Origin: Tetracladium setigerum
Taxonomy: Eukaryota > Ascomycota > Leotiomycetes > Helotiales
Direction: 5' to 3'
Length of the DNA stretch: 64,000 nt
Assembly (NCBI GenBank): GCA_031472005.1
Contig: PZJY01000001.1
Location: 3,782,001-3,846,000, forward strand
Shown here: positions 1-12,590 of the stretch, piece by piece
How positions within the stretch are numbered: the first letter of the stretch is position 1
How the letters are laid out: the number at the start of each line of letters is the position of its first letter
Translations under genes and position numbers: made by a program
The notes under the pieces: model-generated
What the model was told of the DNA's origin: nothing
What the model saw: only the letters and a program-made list of their open reading frames with translations
The model's database searches: none

Positions 1-2795
1 CTGGTATCGTGAACACTTAACGGCGGTGAAGGGAGGTTGTCTCAACAACAATCTCATTAATCAACCTACAGTACCGTATCTACAGTAGTCGAACCATATC
101 GCCATTCGTGTAGCAAAACTTAATTATATGACTCGGTTGTACACCGCCCTGGTTGTATACACAATCTAAATGTGTACAGTCATTCCCTTCGTTGCCTAAC
201 TAGAGGGGTACTGTAGTAAACCCATTTACAGTCCACTTAGGCTGAGTCCAATAATGTACACTTCAGATATACGTTGACGTCAAACTAACACAGAGGTTCT
301 ATAATTGTAACAGCGGAGTAGCATAGCACAGCCGAGGCAGACATCGAGTCAAGTCAAGTCAAAACGAAGAAAAAGGAAATATATCAAGGCTGCAATTGCA
401 CTTTAACACCAACCGGTCAATCTACCGAGGAAAAAGTAAACAAAACAACAAGGCGTACGCGTGCTGAGTGTTCCATAACGTATGTATGTCATATTGACGA
501 CAGTAGTTTAGGTTTTGAAAACATACCTGCATGCAGCAAGGGTCCCATCCCAGATGTTTGCCGGCTTGTGTTTGGATGAGATACGCAGGTATGGGTATGC
601 GCCGGTGAGTGTATGTATAATGTATGTGTATGCAGCTGTGTGTCTGTATGTATGTAACCCTGATTTCGCGGGTCCTTTTCTCCGGTGTGAAACAGTTTCG
701 ACAGTGCGAATCGTGGATGGGAAGAACCGTCAGACACAATGATTTGGAAAAAGCAATGATGAGAGACTGAAAGGGCTCGGATAAGCGACTCTGGGATGCG
801 AACCGAGGAAGAGATGGAGGAGAGGAGGGGTACTGTAGGTTGTGTGGTCATTTGTTGATTTGTTGTCTGTGAGTTGGGAGTTGTGAGTTACGAATAGTGA
901 AGGTCTGGTGGGATGTTTGTACTGAATGTACCGGAGGTTTGTGATGGTATGGTTGTGCGTGTGTGTTTTGGAGAAGTTGAGGCTCTGAAGTTGGTGTTTA
1001 GTAGCTTTGAGATTGAAGTTGGAAGGAACCAGACTCTCAGTATTGCCCGTACTTGCCTCAGAATTTCCACCCCCGCTACCTCTTCCCTCGTTTCAACCTT
1101 CCTATTCCCTCACTCTCTTCCCTCTTCCCTCTTCTCTCTTTCCTCTCGTTCTGACCCCTCCTCAGAACAGTAAAGTGAATACACAATCACATGCCCGCAT
1201 ATTATTTCCCATCTCCTTCCCCATCTTCAAGCTCACCGAACAATCATCTTTTCCATCCTTGGCGTCCATCACTCGAGCCCTGTACCGTACCTCTCAAGAA
1301 CTCAAGAAAAAGAAAACAAAAGGAAAAAGAAATTAAAAGGTAAAATGAGTGTTCGACTTCGGGGTTGATATATACCAGTCAACCCATGAATCAAGCCAGC
1401 GCCGTGACGTACCATACTGAACTGTGCATACAACAAACCCTATTTATTATGTTCTCGTGCTCGGTGTGATCGACAACACATACATATATATCCGCCTTAC
1501 ATGCATCCGCCCTAACGTACTGTAGCTACTGTACATATTTTAGCAGTTGGACATGGTTCATGTAGGCTAATAGAAGCAGGGCAAGCAGATCTTCACCAAT
1601 CACACTGCCCTTTCTCCAGAATCTGAGATGTGAGTTTAGCTTTATCAGATATCATATCTGCATTCTTGATCGACGGGGCGGCGTGCGGCGTGCGCTGCTG
1701 CGGAGAATTTTGGAGCATATTGTACTGTAAGGGCCCCTGAAACGAATGACACCTCCATTTAGACCCTCTGATAGTGTTTAAGATTGCGGGGTGTGGGATT
1801 TGTGGTGGAATGGGGGGTGTATAGATTAGGTGGCGATCTTTTGTGGTTTGTTGATGTCGACTGAGTGATTCGCGAGCCAGATCTCGCTTAATTTTTTTTT
1901 TTGGAAGTATAGATGAATGAGAATGAGCCAGCGCGATATGGTAATCTTACATGCGATATGATCTTGTGACCGATTTTTGGGCACCTCAAAGGATCTCCCA
2001 AAAGAGCTGAATGCGTTGGAGGTTTAATTCTTGTGGATATTTGGTTTTCCTGCGAAGTGAAGAAAACAAGGCGTGGTGTACGCCAAGTGTTTTTCATTCA
2101 TCTCGCCAAAAACATCAAAGCCCCCTTTGGCGCTGCCGAAAACTGAAGAAGGCTTACAATTTCACACAATATAAGAAGTCAAAGGCAGCCACATAGGAAG
2201 AAAAAATTATGCTTAAACATCATCGAATTGTCTCTATGGAAGTATGTAAAAGTGTATGGGCGTATATATCTAGACAGCAACACCATGCGTTTTCGTTCCA
2301 TATCCGGTTTTGCGTCCCAAAGTCGTAACCTTTTCGTGACCCTTTTCGTGCATGCATGTGTCCCCATAGCCTCCCCATTCCCGGTTCAATTCTGAATCCA
2401 TGCGCCAGCCCATAAGAACAAACGAGGGTATTTGTACCGTGGTATCTATAAAATTCCGCGTAGCGAAGGTGATATCTATAAAAGAGGTGGAACGAAGCGA
2501 AGGTGGTATCGCGAAAGAGAAGGAAAAAAGAAGTCCAAAATACCCCACAGAGCCTGCGGGGTCAATCTAAAAAGAATCGAAAAATCCGCCCGCCTCATGC
2601 AAAAATGGGTACCAAAGTGAAGAAAAAAGTGAGGCACCCGTCCTCCCTCCCAGAAACACCGGTCAAGAAAGTGAAGAAAAAAAGCAAAGTTTGCGCCAAA
2701 GCCCCGTCCGCCCGCCAAAACCCAGTATGCCCTAGTAACGATATCTAGTCGGAAGAATTGAAAATTGCTCTCGAAGAATTAGACGGGTGAACTGC
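1..2795. other. Gene-free stretch with decayed repeats
   Basis: I see no credible gene here. Open frames are short, overlap each other on both strands and have no recognisable domain. The stretch holds scattered TACAGTA/GTACTGTAC motifs, pyrimidine-rich runs around 1080-1150, an imperfect direct repeat at about 2438-2520, and two copies of a purine-rich AAAGTGAAGAAAAAA word near 2614 and 2668. It lies downstream of the stop codon of the GH71 gene. Confidence 0.6.
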
Positions 2796-4123
2796 TTAGA
2801 AAGATCCAACCCAAGCGTTGAAATTCGTTCTGCCACTCTGGAGAGTCGTGGTAGGAGTGATTGCTCGTCCCTTCTTGGAGTAAACCACTGTGTTATCGCG
2901 CTGAACAGTGAAGGTAGTCTCTCCGGTCTGGCCGTTGATAGGCAGACTCCAGTGATTAAATCCCTGCTCTCCCGCAACGACGGTTGGCGCGTTGTCGCCA
3001 ATCTGAACCAAGATATCGGCTGGCGCCTTCAGGAGAGCAGAGTAAAAGATTTTGTCTCCAACAACAGCGCTGGGGTTTTCTTCTTGCTGGTTGTGGTTGG
3101 CGTTGTTAGCGACGACATAGGATGTGTCGCCTCCTGAGCATGGGCTATCACGATACCAGTAGGTCATTTTGTCGAAGATGATGTGGAAAGACTTTCCCTT
3201 GTACTTGGCGATGTGATAAGGGAGAAGAGAGAGCCAGCCAGTGTGAGCGAGAGGCTCCACAAACTCTTGAGATCCGCTGGGAATCTCAGATGGGTCGGGA
3301 TTGGGACCAATGTAGTGAGATTCACCGTAGTCGTTCCATGTGACAATTCTGAAAATGTTAGTCGGGCTCAAATTTTGAGAGAAAGATAGTGCTTACTGGA
3401 CGAATCGAGGAGCGATCTTGATAGTTTGTGCCCATCTGTAGGTCCACAAATCATCACCCTTCCAGAGCCAGTTCTTGCCTCCATTGGCGCTGCGGAAAAA
3501 CCAAGGTGAAACTCCCATCATGTAATCTTTCTCACCGAGAGCTTCTTGCCAGGCAATATCGGCTGAAGTGTCCAAGTCGCTGGCTCCGTTTGGCCACATA
3601 TCCCAAGAGAAAGCACCTTCGATCTTGTCCAAATGATCTTTGATGCCATAAGGACCTAAGCTCGACCAGTCGGGACGAAGTGAATTGGGTCACCAACAGC
3701 GGATCGAATGGCACCGCCTTGAGCCCAATCTTGAGTGTTACCAACGCCCTCGAAAGTGCTGACCATTAACTTGCCGTCAACCTTGAAGTAACGGGGGCTG
3801 TTCTTGTACTGGTTGAGGAAGTCGATGACCTCGTTAGCTGGCCATGGTGATCCACCTCCGAGATAGTCGAAGGCGAAGAAAAGGTCGAACTCTCCTCGGT
3901 ATTGTTCAGCGGCTTGGAATGCATTGGCGACTTGAGTTGGGACATTGGCATCGTTGTGACCCATGTTCAAGACGAAGGCGTCGATGCCAACATTGGCAGC
4001 CATGCTGATATCTTTGGTCCAGGCGGCGACATCGTGAGCGGCAGTGTTGCCCACAATGACATGAGCAAAGACTGATTTTTGAGCTGCTAGAGCACGTGTA
4101 AGGAGGTGTAGTATAGCCGGCAT
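2796..4123 (-). CDS. GH71 alpha-1,3-glucanase (mutanase), frameshifted
   Basis: Glycoside hydrolase family 71 enzymes cut alpha-1,3-glucan in fungal walls, in autolysis, remodelling or attack on other fungi. Start chosen at ATG 4123, whose first 15 residues (MPAILHLLTRALAAQ) look at most like a weak signal peptide. Family landmarks in order are KSVFAHVIVGNTAAHDVAAW, GIDAFVLN, DLFFAFDYLGGG, VDGKLMVSTFEG, GAFSWDMWP, MMGVSPWFF, NWLWKGDDLW and VTWNDYGESHYIGP, followed by a short beta-rich C-terminal part. One intron at 3349-3396 joins RFVQ to IVTW. The frame breaks near 3671-3675: after HFVP the frame runs into a stop, while the conserved continuation DWSSLGP lies one base out of phase. Exons total 1280 nt, and one added base gives 426 residues, close to normal family length. 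It is either a pseudogene or, more likely, a base missing from the assembly. Family assignment is firm; secretion is inferred. Confidence 0.9.
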
Positions 4124-7100
4124 TGTGAAGGATGATGCCAAAGAAAGTGTGCGTGTTGCACTAGTGTGTGTGCGTGTGTCTAACTGTTGCTGTGTAGCAC
4201 ACACTTATTTCTCACAGAGAAATATTTCAAATGAAAAGTGAAAAGTATATGAGAAGAGGGAGTGTGAAGTAGTCGTGAGGAGACGACGGCAGGGTTTTTA
4301 ATGTAGGCTCGAAGGAGGAGGAGGAAAGGTGCAGAGTGCCGAAAGGAGTGTGGTGGATTGTATATCTGGAATAGTATTCCCGAGTAACAAGAAGACCGAG
4401 AGGTGCAGCACAAAGAGCCCAGCCTTGAATAGAACACCGTTGTCTAAATCGATAGTTGAAGGGAAGAATATAAACAATGGGGGAGATGCATGGGTTATAT
4501 CCAGTCCGGCGAGCTAGACCGAAGCCATATTCACCCTTTCGGGAGGAAGCTTGAGAATCACCTCCCTTCCACCCCCTGCAGCTGAGAACTTCTCGGTACA
4601 TTCACCTTCAAGGGCTTCAAGCTAGTTGGGAATTGCAGGAGCAGTGGAGCACAGACATGGGATGTTTCCAGAACAGAGAAAAGGCGGCAGACTTACTCAT
4701 TTTCGCGGTAGGGGGTCTGAATAGTGTTGGGTGGTGGTGGTAGTGTTGGCTGTGGTTGGATGATTGTGGAGGAAGTTGAAACATCTGCTGAAATGGCCAG
4801 CCGGGCGGGTAGGACGCCTTTTTTTCTCGTCGGCTGCTGCACGTGAGGGCAGGGGGGTGCGCGTAGACAACACTTTGCACTTTATCAGGTACTCTACGGA
4901 GGACTGTATTGAACGGTATCCGTACTTCTAAGAAGTACAGTCAGTGGTGGGTGTACCAAGGTACAAAGGAGCGCTTGATGGATTGCCGAAGGACCCCTTG
5001 CCTTCTTCCTCAAGGAATCATGGAAAGTACCGCGTACCACACAAATCTCATGATCTAAGAATACAGGACGGAATGATCCTTTGAACTGTTGTTGTTATTC
5101 CTAATAGTGTTAGTTCCACGGTAATCTCTTTTCTGACAAGTCCCTCTAATTAAAGTAGCTTTTTCCATAATAATTCTGCCTCTCTCTCTCCAAGGAGTTG
5201 GCTCGAAGTCTATACAGTAGTCGATCCGCAGCTGTCAGTTCTGAGTTCGTCCGAATCGGTCCCTCCGTCCAGCTGCGATTGCCCCCTTCCAGTCTAGTGC
5301 GACAGATGGCATACAGTACACCACAACATCCCATCTTCCTATCTGGGCAGGCAGTCGGCAAAAGTGAACCCCAAATCCCAAACTCCTGCTTTTTAGCTGA
5401 TTGTCTGTTGTTTCGCCTACATCCGATGATATCTGAATCCTTGATCCAAAGTCTAATAACTATCACATTCTTGGCCACCAAACAACCCTCCCCAATCAGA
5501 CCGCCCGGGTGGTTTCTGTCGCTATTCATGAGTATGAATCAAGTCTTGACTGAGCTGACAACGAGAGGAGCAAGTTCCTCCTTCATGGTCCTGAGGTGTC
5601 CTCCGTTCTGTAAACACACACCCTCCACATTCCTCCTCACACAATCGCGATGGTACCTGACCGCATCCCACTGAGCATCTGGGCCCCAGCTTCTCGAGTC
5701 GGTGAGTGGTGCATTCCGCCATGTCCCATTGTCCACCCTGTCCATTGATCCTTGCTTTTCGGCCTCTGGCTCCCTGGGCAAACAAAGCAAAAAGAAAAAG
5801 CCGCACTACTACTAGGGGTGGGTGTCCGGACGGGAAGTAAGCGAAGCGAGGAAACACATGGCCCCCCTGGGCCGGGGAGGACCAAAAACATCAAACATCG
5901 AGCCCTCAAACATCCTATCCTGACCATCTCCGAATCACCAACGGAGCTTACTGCATGATGATCCCCCAAACGAAAGACCATCTTCAGGGCTTCAGGCCGC
6001 CCCGTGGGTGGACGGCAGTGGATTTTTGCGATGCCCGTTCGGAGGTACAGTACAGTACGGTAGTACTGTACCAACTTATCAGTTTATCACAGTGCATTGC
6101 AGCACAAGGGGAAAAGAGGTCTAAAAGGTGGTCTCGAGTAGCATCAGGAAATAAATCGCGACTTTGACCTCACACGGTACTCTAGACAGAGAGGTGTCCT
6201 CTAGAAACTACCCAGATCACGCACAAATTTAGCCATATTGAGTGCTTGCTAGTCTTCTGACCTTTCTCTCTATAGTACATCCACTTCCACCTCCGTTATT
6301 CACCCATCGTTCAACGTGAAAAGTACGTAACCTAACCGTTCCATTCTGCCTGGGCGTTTAAAAGTACCTTTCCTCGGGGAGCTGATGCTCATGAACCGCC
6401 GCGGTGGATTTTCGCTATCGATAGGCGGGTAGTAGTGAGCAACATCAGGGATCGCGATAGAGCAGAGATCTGCCTCGTCAGGGCTTATCGGGCGGCAGAA
6501 GGGTCCGGTCTGTTCAGGAGTTCACTTTTTCACAAGTTTCACTGATCCCCATTATTGCCGCGCTGGAAGTCAGGAGAGCGCGATAAATCTCAGTGATTGG
6601 AAGAGGCTCAGGCTGTTGAAACAAGAAACATCCGAACGACTCGAATGAAAAGAATAGTTTTTTTTTAATCTGATTTTTGTTTTGTGGGGAGAAGAGCTTT
6701 CCCTCCCAACTATTCAGTCGAGTCGTTCCCCGTTCCTCTGGCGGTTTCATCAATCCGTCCGTCCAAACTGCGAAGTTCCTCTCACTTAACCCTCGGTTGT
6801 TGACTCGGGTTGAGTGCACGCGCGGGTAAACACACAACTCGAACAGAACAGATATCACCTTCCCCTCCCAGAGGCGCCTGTATGTACATGGAGTAAGTAA
6901 TAATGGAGTAATGTGATATGTACGGAGTATGTACAGTATGTATGTACAGTACAGGTACTGTATAACATGCAGAAACAATCACAGTCACCTGCCTAATCCC
7001 ATATTACTCCCCACTCGTGTAAACATGGCCTACGCAGAGCAAAAAAGCTAAAATGCTGTCCTCTTTCCACATCGAACGTCCTGCCTGAAAAAACCTCGAA

Positions 7101-9183
7101 CCATACCCACATCTACAGTAGCACTGACATACTGTACAGACAGTGTACATCCATGAGGATAGCCAGCTCCACCTCCACAACGCGCGCAAAGCGACAAGGG
7201 AAGGGCGGACTCAAGGAGGGAAAAGGGAAGGCCAAGCGGGCCAAGAAAAGCCAGGATGTAGAATCTGGCTGGACAGAAAGTGCCAAAAAGCAAAAGCAAA
7301 CTCACCAACATAGCTATCTCTCTGTCTCGCTCTAAAGAATCACTACTAATAATGTCACCACCAGATCGGAGGCGAATTATTCATTCATTCATTCCTTCGG
7401 ACCTCAACTATCATCTATCATCGACCCCTTCGTCCAATCATCGAGCTCCAGTACAGACAGGACAAGCTTCCTTCAAAGTAAACTATCCTTCCCTTCCCTG
7501 GGTCCCTGGCCAAGGCGAACCACCATCGGGCCAAGCAAGTCCGAACGCAGGGAAAGAAATCCATCCGTCCATCCCGACCGAGAGAGAGAAGAGAGAGCGA
7601 AAAAGAACTCCCGAAAACAAAAAAGAGGGCGTTACTAGCCAAGCCCTGAATTTCCACTTCGACTGCTTGACCTGACAAGCAGAAGTCGATTCAAGGATAT
7701 TCGTGCAAAAAAGTATGTTTGTTCCGTACCTGCGCAAGAAGGAAAGAAAGGCGTGGAAAAAATAAATAAATTAATGAGATATCACAAATAATTCCACAGT
7801 TTGTTTGTTTGGCCTTGGACTGACTACCTTCTTCGTAGGATAGGTAAGGTACGGTGCGGTACTGTATTGTACGGCAGTAGCGTATGGATTGTGATCTCTC
7901 CCCGTAAGAACCACAACCGCCTTATCGCTACAGTAGTAGGTCGTCCAGTCCATACTGCGCTGTACTCCGTACTGGTACCGTACAGTAGGTATCCACCACC
8001 AGCGAACAACGGAGTACTACTATCTTACTTCACACCTTGACTACTGTACAGTGCGTGCACGCCGACGCCGAGTCTCACCATTCCCCAGCAGTACAGTACC
8101 CTACATCCATTCCTCGGAGGTCGTCGTCATCAGCCGCCCACCTCACTCTCTCCCCCAAAAAACCGCGCAAGAGAGAGAGTCAAGAGAGTCAAGCAGAGTC
8201 AAGGCGAGTCAAAAAGAGAAACAAACCAACAATCTAGTCTCGGCATCTCCCAACTTCCAGTTGCTCTAGAATTCCCTAGAATTCTCTAGATGGCCTACAG
8301 TACCTACAGTATTAACCTAATCGTACATTATCGATTCAATGGTGTCTTTTTACTTTTCACTTTTCACCTTCACTTTTGATGTATAGATTTATTGAGAGGC
8401 TTAGAGTCTGGACTGATGATTGGATGGATGGGATGTGGGTGATTGTCAGGTACTCTCGACCTACAGACTACTTTCTTCAGCCTCAGATGCTGCCGAGATC
8501 GATGAATCTGTTCTTTCTTTCCTCTCCCTCCACTCTCCACTCTACGGAGTACTGTACTCTATCTTACTCCACTCCACAACAGCGACAGTACAGTACCACC
8601 ATCAAAGCCCCACTAGTTGGGGACCGATTTGCGGAAGGGAAGGGAAGGATGGGATGGGAAGTTTGTGCGACGACTGTGATTGTGTAAGTGCGAGAGAACC
8701 TTAAAAGAAAAGATGGGTCGGTAGACAAGGTGGGCAGATTCATCATTTGGAGGCTTGAATAGTCTATCGAAATTTCTGCATTGTAATAATGTCATTGTAA
8801 ATCAATCTTGCCATAACGCCATTGTAATCTTGTAATAACAAAGCCTTTATTTATTTTTATGATATTTTACTTTTTCCCTGGTTTCGGGGTCCTTGTGCGA
8901 TCATTGCCAATTGCGATACTGTATCAATTTCCAATTCCATTCCCAACTCCAATTCCACTTCCCACTTCCCGTGTCCCGTCCATCATGTCCTTCTCATTTC
9001 ATTATTATCATCCTGCGGAACGTTACAAATTTTCATAATCAACCTCGTCCATCCCGTCCTTTCATTTCGCTCCATCCCGTGCATCATCCCGCGTATCAAT
9101 CCCGCCGGCGCAATCTCCATCCATCACACTTCCACCATCCACATCCGCCACTTTCAAACTTTTGACAATTACAATCTGAAAAA
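4124..9183. other. 5-kb intergenic region without a recognisable gene
   Basis: The right-hand end of the GH71 gene is its 5' end and 9184 is the 3' end of the alpha-mannosidase, so this holds the GH71 promoter and the mannosidase terminator. Open frames up to about 158 codons (for example 5198-5674 +) show no domain, no plausible intron structure and strong low-complexity bias. The part from about 6040 to 8610 is dense in TACAGTAC, GTACTGTAC and GGAGTAC words, several of them palindromic. CA/CT-rich tracts occur at 7380-7640 and 8930-9160. Confidence 0.6.
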
Positions 9184-12100
9184 TTACAATTGCAACCTGA
9201 AAGTCGCCACCTCGAAGGGTCTCAACGTGATATCCAACTTCCCACCCTCAATCCTCAACTCCTCCTCGTCATCCTCCAACAAATTCGTCCTCCACGCTCT
9301 CTTCACATCCAACGTCGTCTCAATTGTCCCGTTGCTTCGTCCTCCCAGACTATCGTAGATACGCAAGATGACGCTCTTGCCTTTCCGCTTCAACAGCTCA
9401 CCACGGCTGACATCCTCGTCATCTTCGCCTCGCTTGACGGTATCTAACACCAACGATGGGTTGCCAGTGAGTTTGATAGGGCTGCTGAAAGCACTTGCCT
9501 CCAGCGACTGAGGAGCCTGTGCGATCTTGAGCGGATTATTGAAATTATACGCCGTTCTGACCGTGGTGGGACCAAGTGCTCCCTGATGAGGCAGGATGGC
9601 CCATCGGATGTGGTGACGGCCCATATCGGCGTGTGCATCCGGAGCTTTGGGAGCACGAAGCAGCGAGAGACGCATCAGGTTGCCGATCGTGGCGAAGCCG
9701 TATTTGCTATCGTTCAAGATCGAGACGCCATAGTCGTGCTCAGAGAGGTCGGCAAACTTGTGACAGCATACTTCGAATTTGGCCATATCCCATCTGTGAT
9801 GCGTTGTTAGAATGTCTTAAATATTGAAGTAGCTCACGGGAATGTGCGCGAATGGACTTACGTGGTGTTGTAATGTGTTGGCCTTCGTACGACGCCGAAC
9901 TGCGTTTCATATGAAGCCTCTGTGTTCCTTACATCTACGGGGAACTCAACCTTGAGGAACTTCATGTCCTCTCTCCATTCAACCTCAGACTCAACCTGAA
10001 CGTAAGATTGCTGGTCCTTGAATGCAGCCGAAAGTGTGATATAGGTCTTGACCCAACTCTTCTCACTGATTTTAGTCTCCGTTACCACACTAACTTGATG
10101 GGGGTCATTCTGTGAAATCTTCGTAAGGCCTGCGTGAAGCTCCTTACGAGAGTCTAAGTGGAATACTTCGACGTCCCAAGCTTGCCAGTAGAGGGGTTTG
10201 TCATCGAAGATGACGAGTTGATTGGCTTTGCCGCCTTTGGGAATCACTTCTCTTCCAGCCTTCAGGTCGTACAAAGATGTGATGACCCCGCCTTGTACCT
10301 TGAGGCGCAATTGGCTGTTCTCAAGGACAAACACACCCCCTTCAACTTCTTTGACCGAAACTTCGGGGGTTTCAGCAATCTTGAATTTTCTAATATTCAG
10401 AAGCTGACCATCCCCACAAGCAACTCCCGCTTGGCCATTTCCAATAGACACGATTTCTCTTCTGTGCCAAGGCATAGTATTCAAAGCCACAAGCTTGCTC
10501 TGAGATTTCGCTTCGTTGATGTCTTCGGCACCCAATTTTTTGAAGAGCTCTTTGAGGATCTTCTCACCAGTCGCGAAAACTTCGGCATACAACTGATCTC
10601 TGTTAGTTTGGCTCAAGAGATTCAAAGTTTATCATACCTTGTCGCTATCATCATAGCACATTTCAATAGAACTACCAGGAAGACAGTCATGGAATTGACA
10701 GAGTAGAACTGCCTCCCACATGTCATCGATCTTCTCCTTGGGGTACTTATAACCAGATTTGATACTGGCAAGCGTTGCCAGTAACTCAATATCACGAAGC
10801 ATGATCTCGGATTTCCTGTTGTTTCTCTTGTTGTTTGCTTGAGTCGTATACGTGCCTCTGTGCAGCTCAAAGTACAGCTCACCATACCACGTTACAAAGT
10901 CAAGACCATCAGCAGCCTTCTTCTCCAGACGATCAAAGAAGTCTTCAACAGAATCGCCCATGTGAACTCTTGGCAACAAACCCGTCGTGTCGCTCATTCC
11001 ACGGCATCGTCGAAGCTTCTCCATGTGTTGCCAAGTAGGGCCGCCACCTCCATCACCCTTTCCAAAGACCAGAAGTGATGTTTCATCTTGATCCATGGAT
11101 TTATGCTGAGTGACGGATCGTCTGACGTCTCCAAAGTTCGCTTCGGCTGTATACGTCTCGGCTGGAGCCATGTGACAGATAACCTGACTTCCATCCAGCG
11201 AGACCCAGTTGAATGTTGTGTGCGGGAACTTGTTGATATTATTCCAACTCAACTTCTGGGTGAAGAATCTCTTCATACCGGCCAGTCGACACAACTGGGG
11301 AAGTTGACTCGAATATCCGAAGGTGTCTGGGAGCCAGAACGTCCTGCATCTCTCTCCGAAATTGCTCTCGTAGAATCGTTGTCCGTAAAGAAACTGGCGA
11401 ACGAGCGATTCGCCGCTTGGTAAGTTGGTATCGTGCTCTACCCAACTACCTCCAACAGGTTGGAATGTGCCTTTCTTGACCTTCTCCTTGACCCGGTCAA
11501 AGACGTAAGGGTAATCCTGCTTCAACCACTTGTATTGCTGTGCTTGCGAGACGGCGAAGCGATGCTCAGGATATCTGTCCATCAAATCACACTGATTTGA
11601 CCAAGATCTAGCAACCTTCCGTCTGGTTTCCGCCCACGGCCACAACCAACATGTATCAATATGGCATTGTCCAATGCCATAAACAAGAGGCTTCGTGCCG
11701 GTCTTATAGACTTCCGAGGAACTGACATTCTTTCCCAAGTACTGCTGAGCAATCTTGCGTCCCTTGATAATTGAATCTTGATTCCCCAATTCAAAAGCAT
11801 CAATGATCTCATTGCACACCCGTAACGCTTTGTGCTGTTCCCACGAGTCCGAAGGAAACTCTCGTGCGGCATCGCCAATGACCCAGATATCGATCCACAA
11901 CTGGCGAGCTTCGACATTAACAGCCACAATGTCCGCTTGACTGAGTGGGAAGTATCGATTCGGATTTGGAGGTTGGATGGAATCCCCACCTGGAGCATTT
12001 CCAAACATGCCATTGCAGGCCATCTCAATGTATATGATGTGTTCCTTCCCGTCCCGGAAAGACTCTGGCAGAATCCACTCCACTCGCTCCCCGCCACCAG

Positions 12101-12590
12101 TCAATCCTTGAAGGGGATTCCCGTCTTCTGTCCATACCATGCCCTCATTGTTTCCATCCCAGTGCAATTCGAGAAGGTCTTTCTTGAGGAGGTGTGATGG
12201 CACCGTAATTTGAACTTTGAACCAATGCGTAGACCAAGATGGCCCGAAAGCTTGACCGACCGATGTGGGTTTGAAGTAGTGACTTGTCGCGTCTTTAAAG
12301 GTTGGTCGTGTAAGGTCTGGAGCGTCCCATACAGAGAGCTTAACGTGGGGAGGACCAGAGGCAACTGCTTCATTCATCATCCTGTTTCGTATCAGTACCG
12401 CCATTATGAATAATCAATCGATAGAATGAGGAAACTCACCCTCGTAGATTCTTGTGTTCATACTGCCCCCCATTGTAGAATTGTCCAATACGGTCCTTGT
12501 AGATGTTCGGAATCAATTGTCCGACGGGGTGGGCTGAGAGCTTTGGATAAGAGCTCGAGTGTCGAGCTACTTCGAATGTTTCTCCCCCAT
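9184..12590 (-). CDS. ams1: GH38 alpha-mannosidase, cytosolic/vacuolar Ams1 type
   Basis: Class IIC alpha-mannosidase, which removes mannose from free oligosaccharides; yeast Ams1 reaches the vacuole by the Cvt pathway. Exons: 12440-12590, 10638-12381, 9862-10592 and 9184-9793. Introns are short GT-AG at 12382-12439, 10593-10637 and 9794-9861. Early residues SSYPKLSAHPVGQ and NIYKDRIGQF match the usual start of the family. The GH38 catalytic domain follows, with GQCHIDTCWLWPWAE (zinc-binding His and Asp) and FWLPDTFGYSSQLPQL (nucleophile Asp), then the mid-domain (LLVFGKGDGGGGP) and the beta-rich C-terminal half ending VATFRLQL. The only ATG near the expected N-terminus (12590) is one base out of frame with the homologous sequence. 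The slip most likely lies in the C5 run at 12584-12588. With one base added the exons encode about 1078 residues, normal for the family. A far-upstream or non-AUG start cannot be excluded. Confidence 0.93.

Noticed and set aside
3660..3745. An intron to explain the GH71 frame change
   Set aside because: Candidate GT-AG pairs are either under 40 nt or would remove the conserved FVPDWSSL block.
5198..5674. 158-codon plus-strand frame and its antisense partner at 5146-5529
   Set aside because: No domain, no codon bias, both strands equally open, no homologous flavour.
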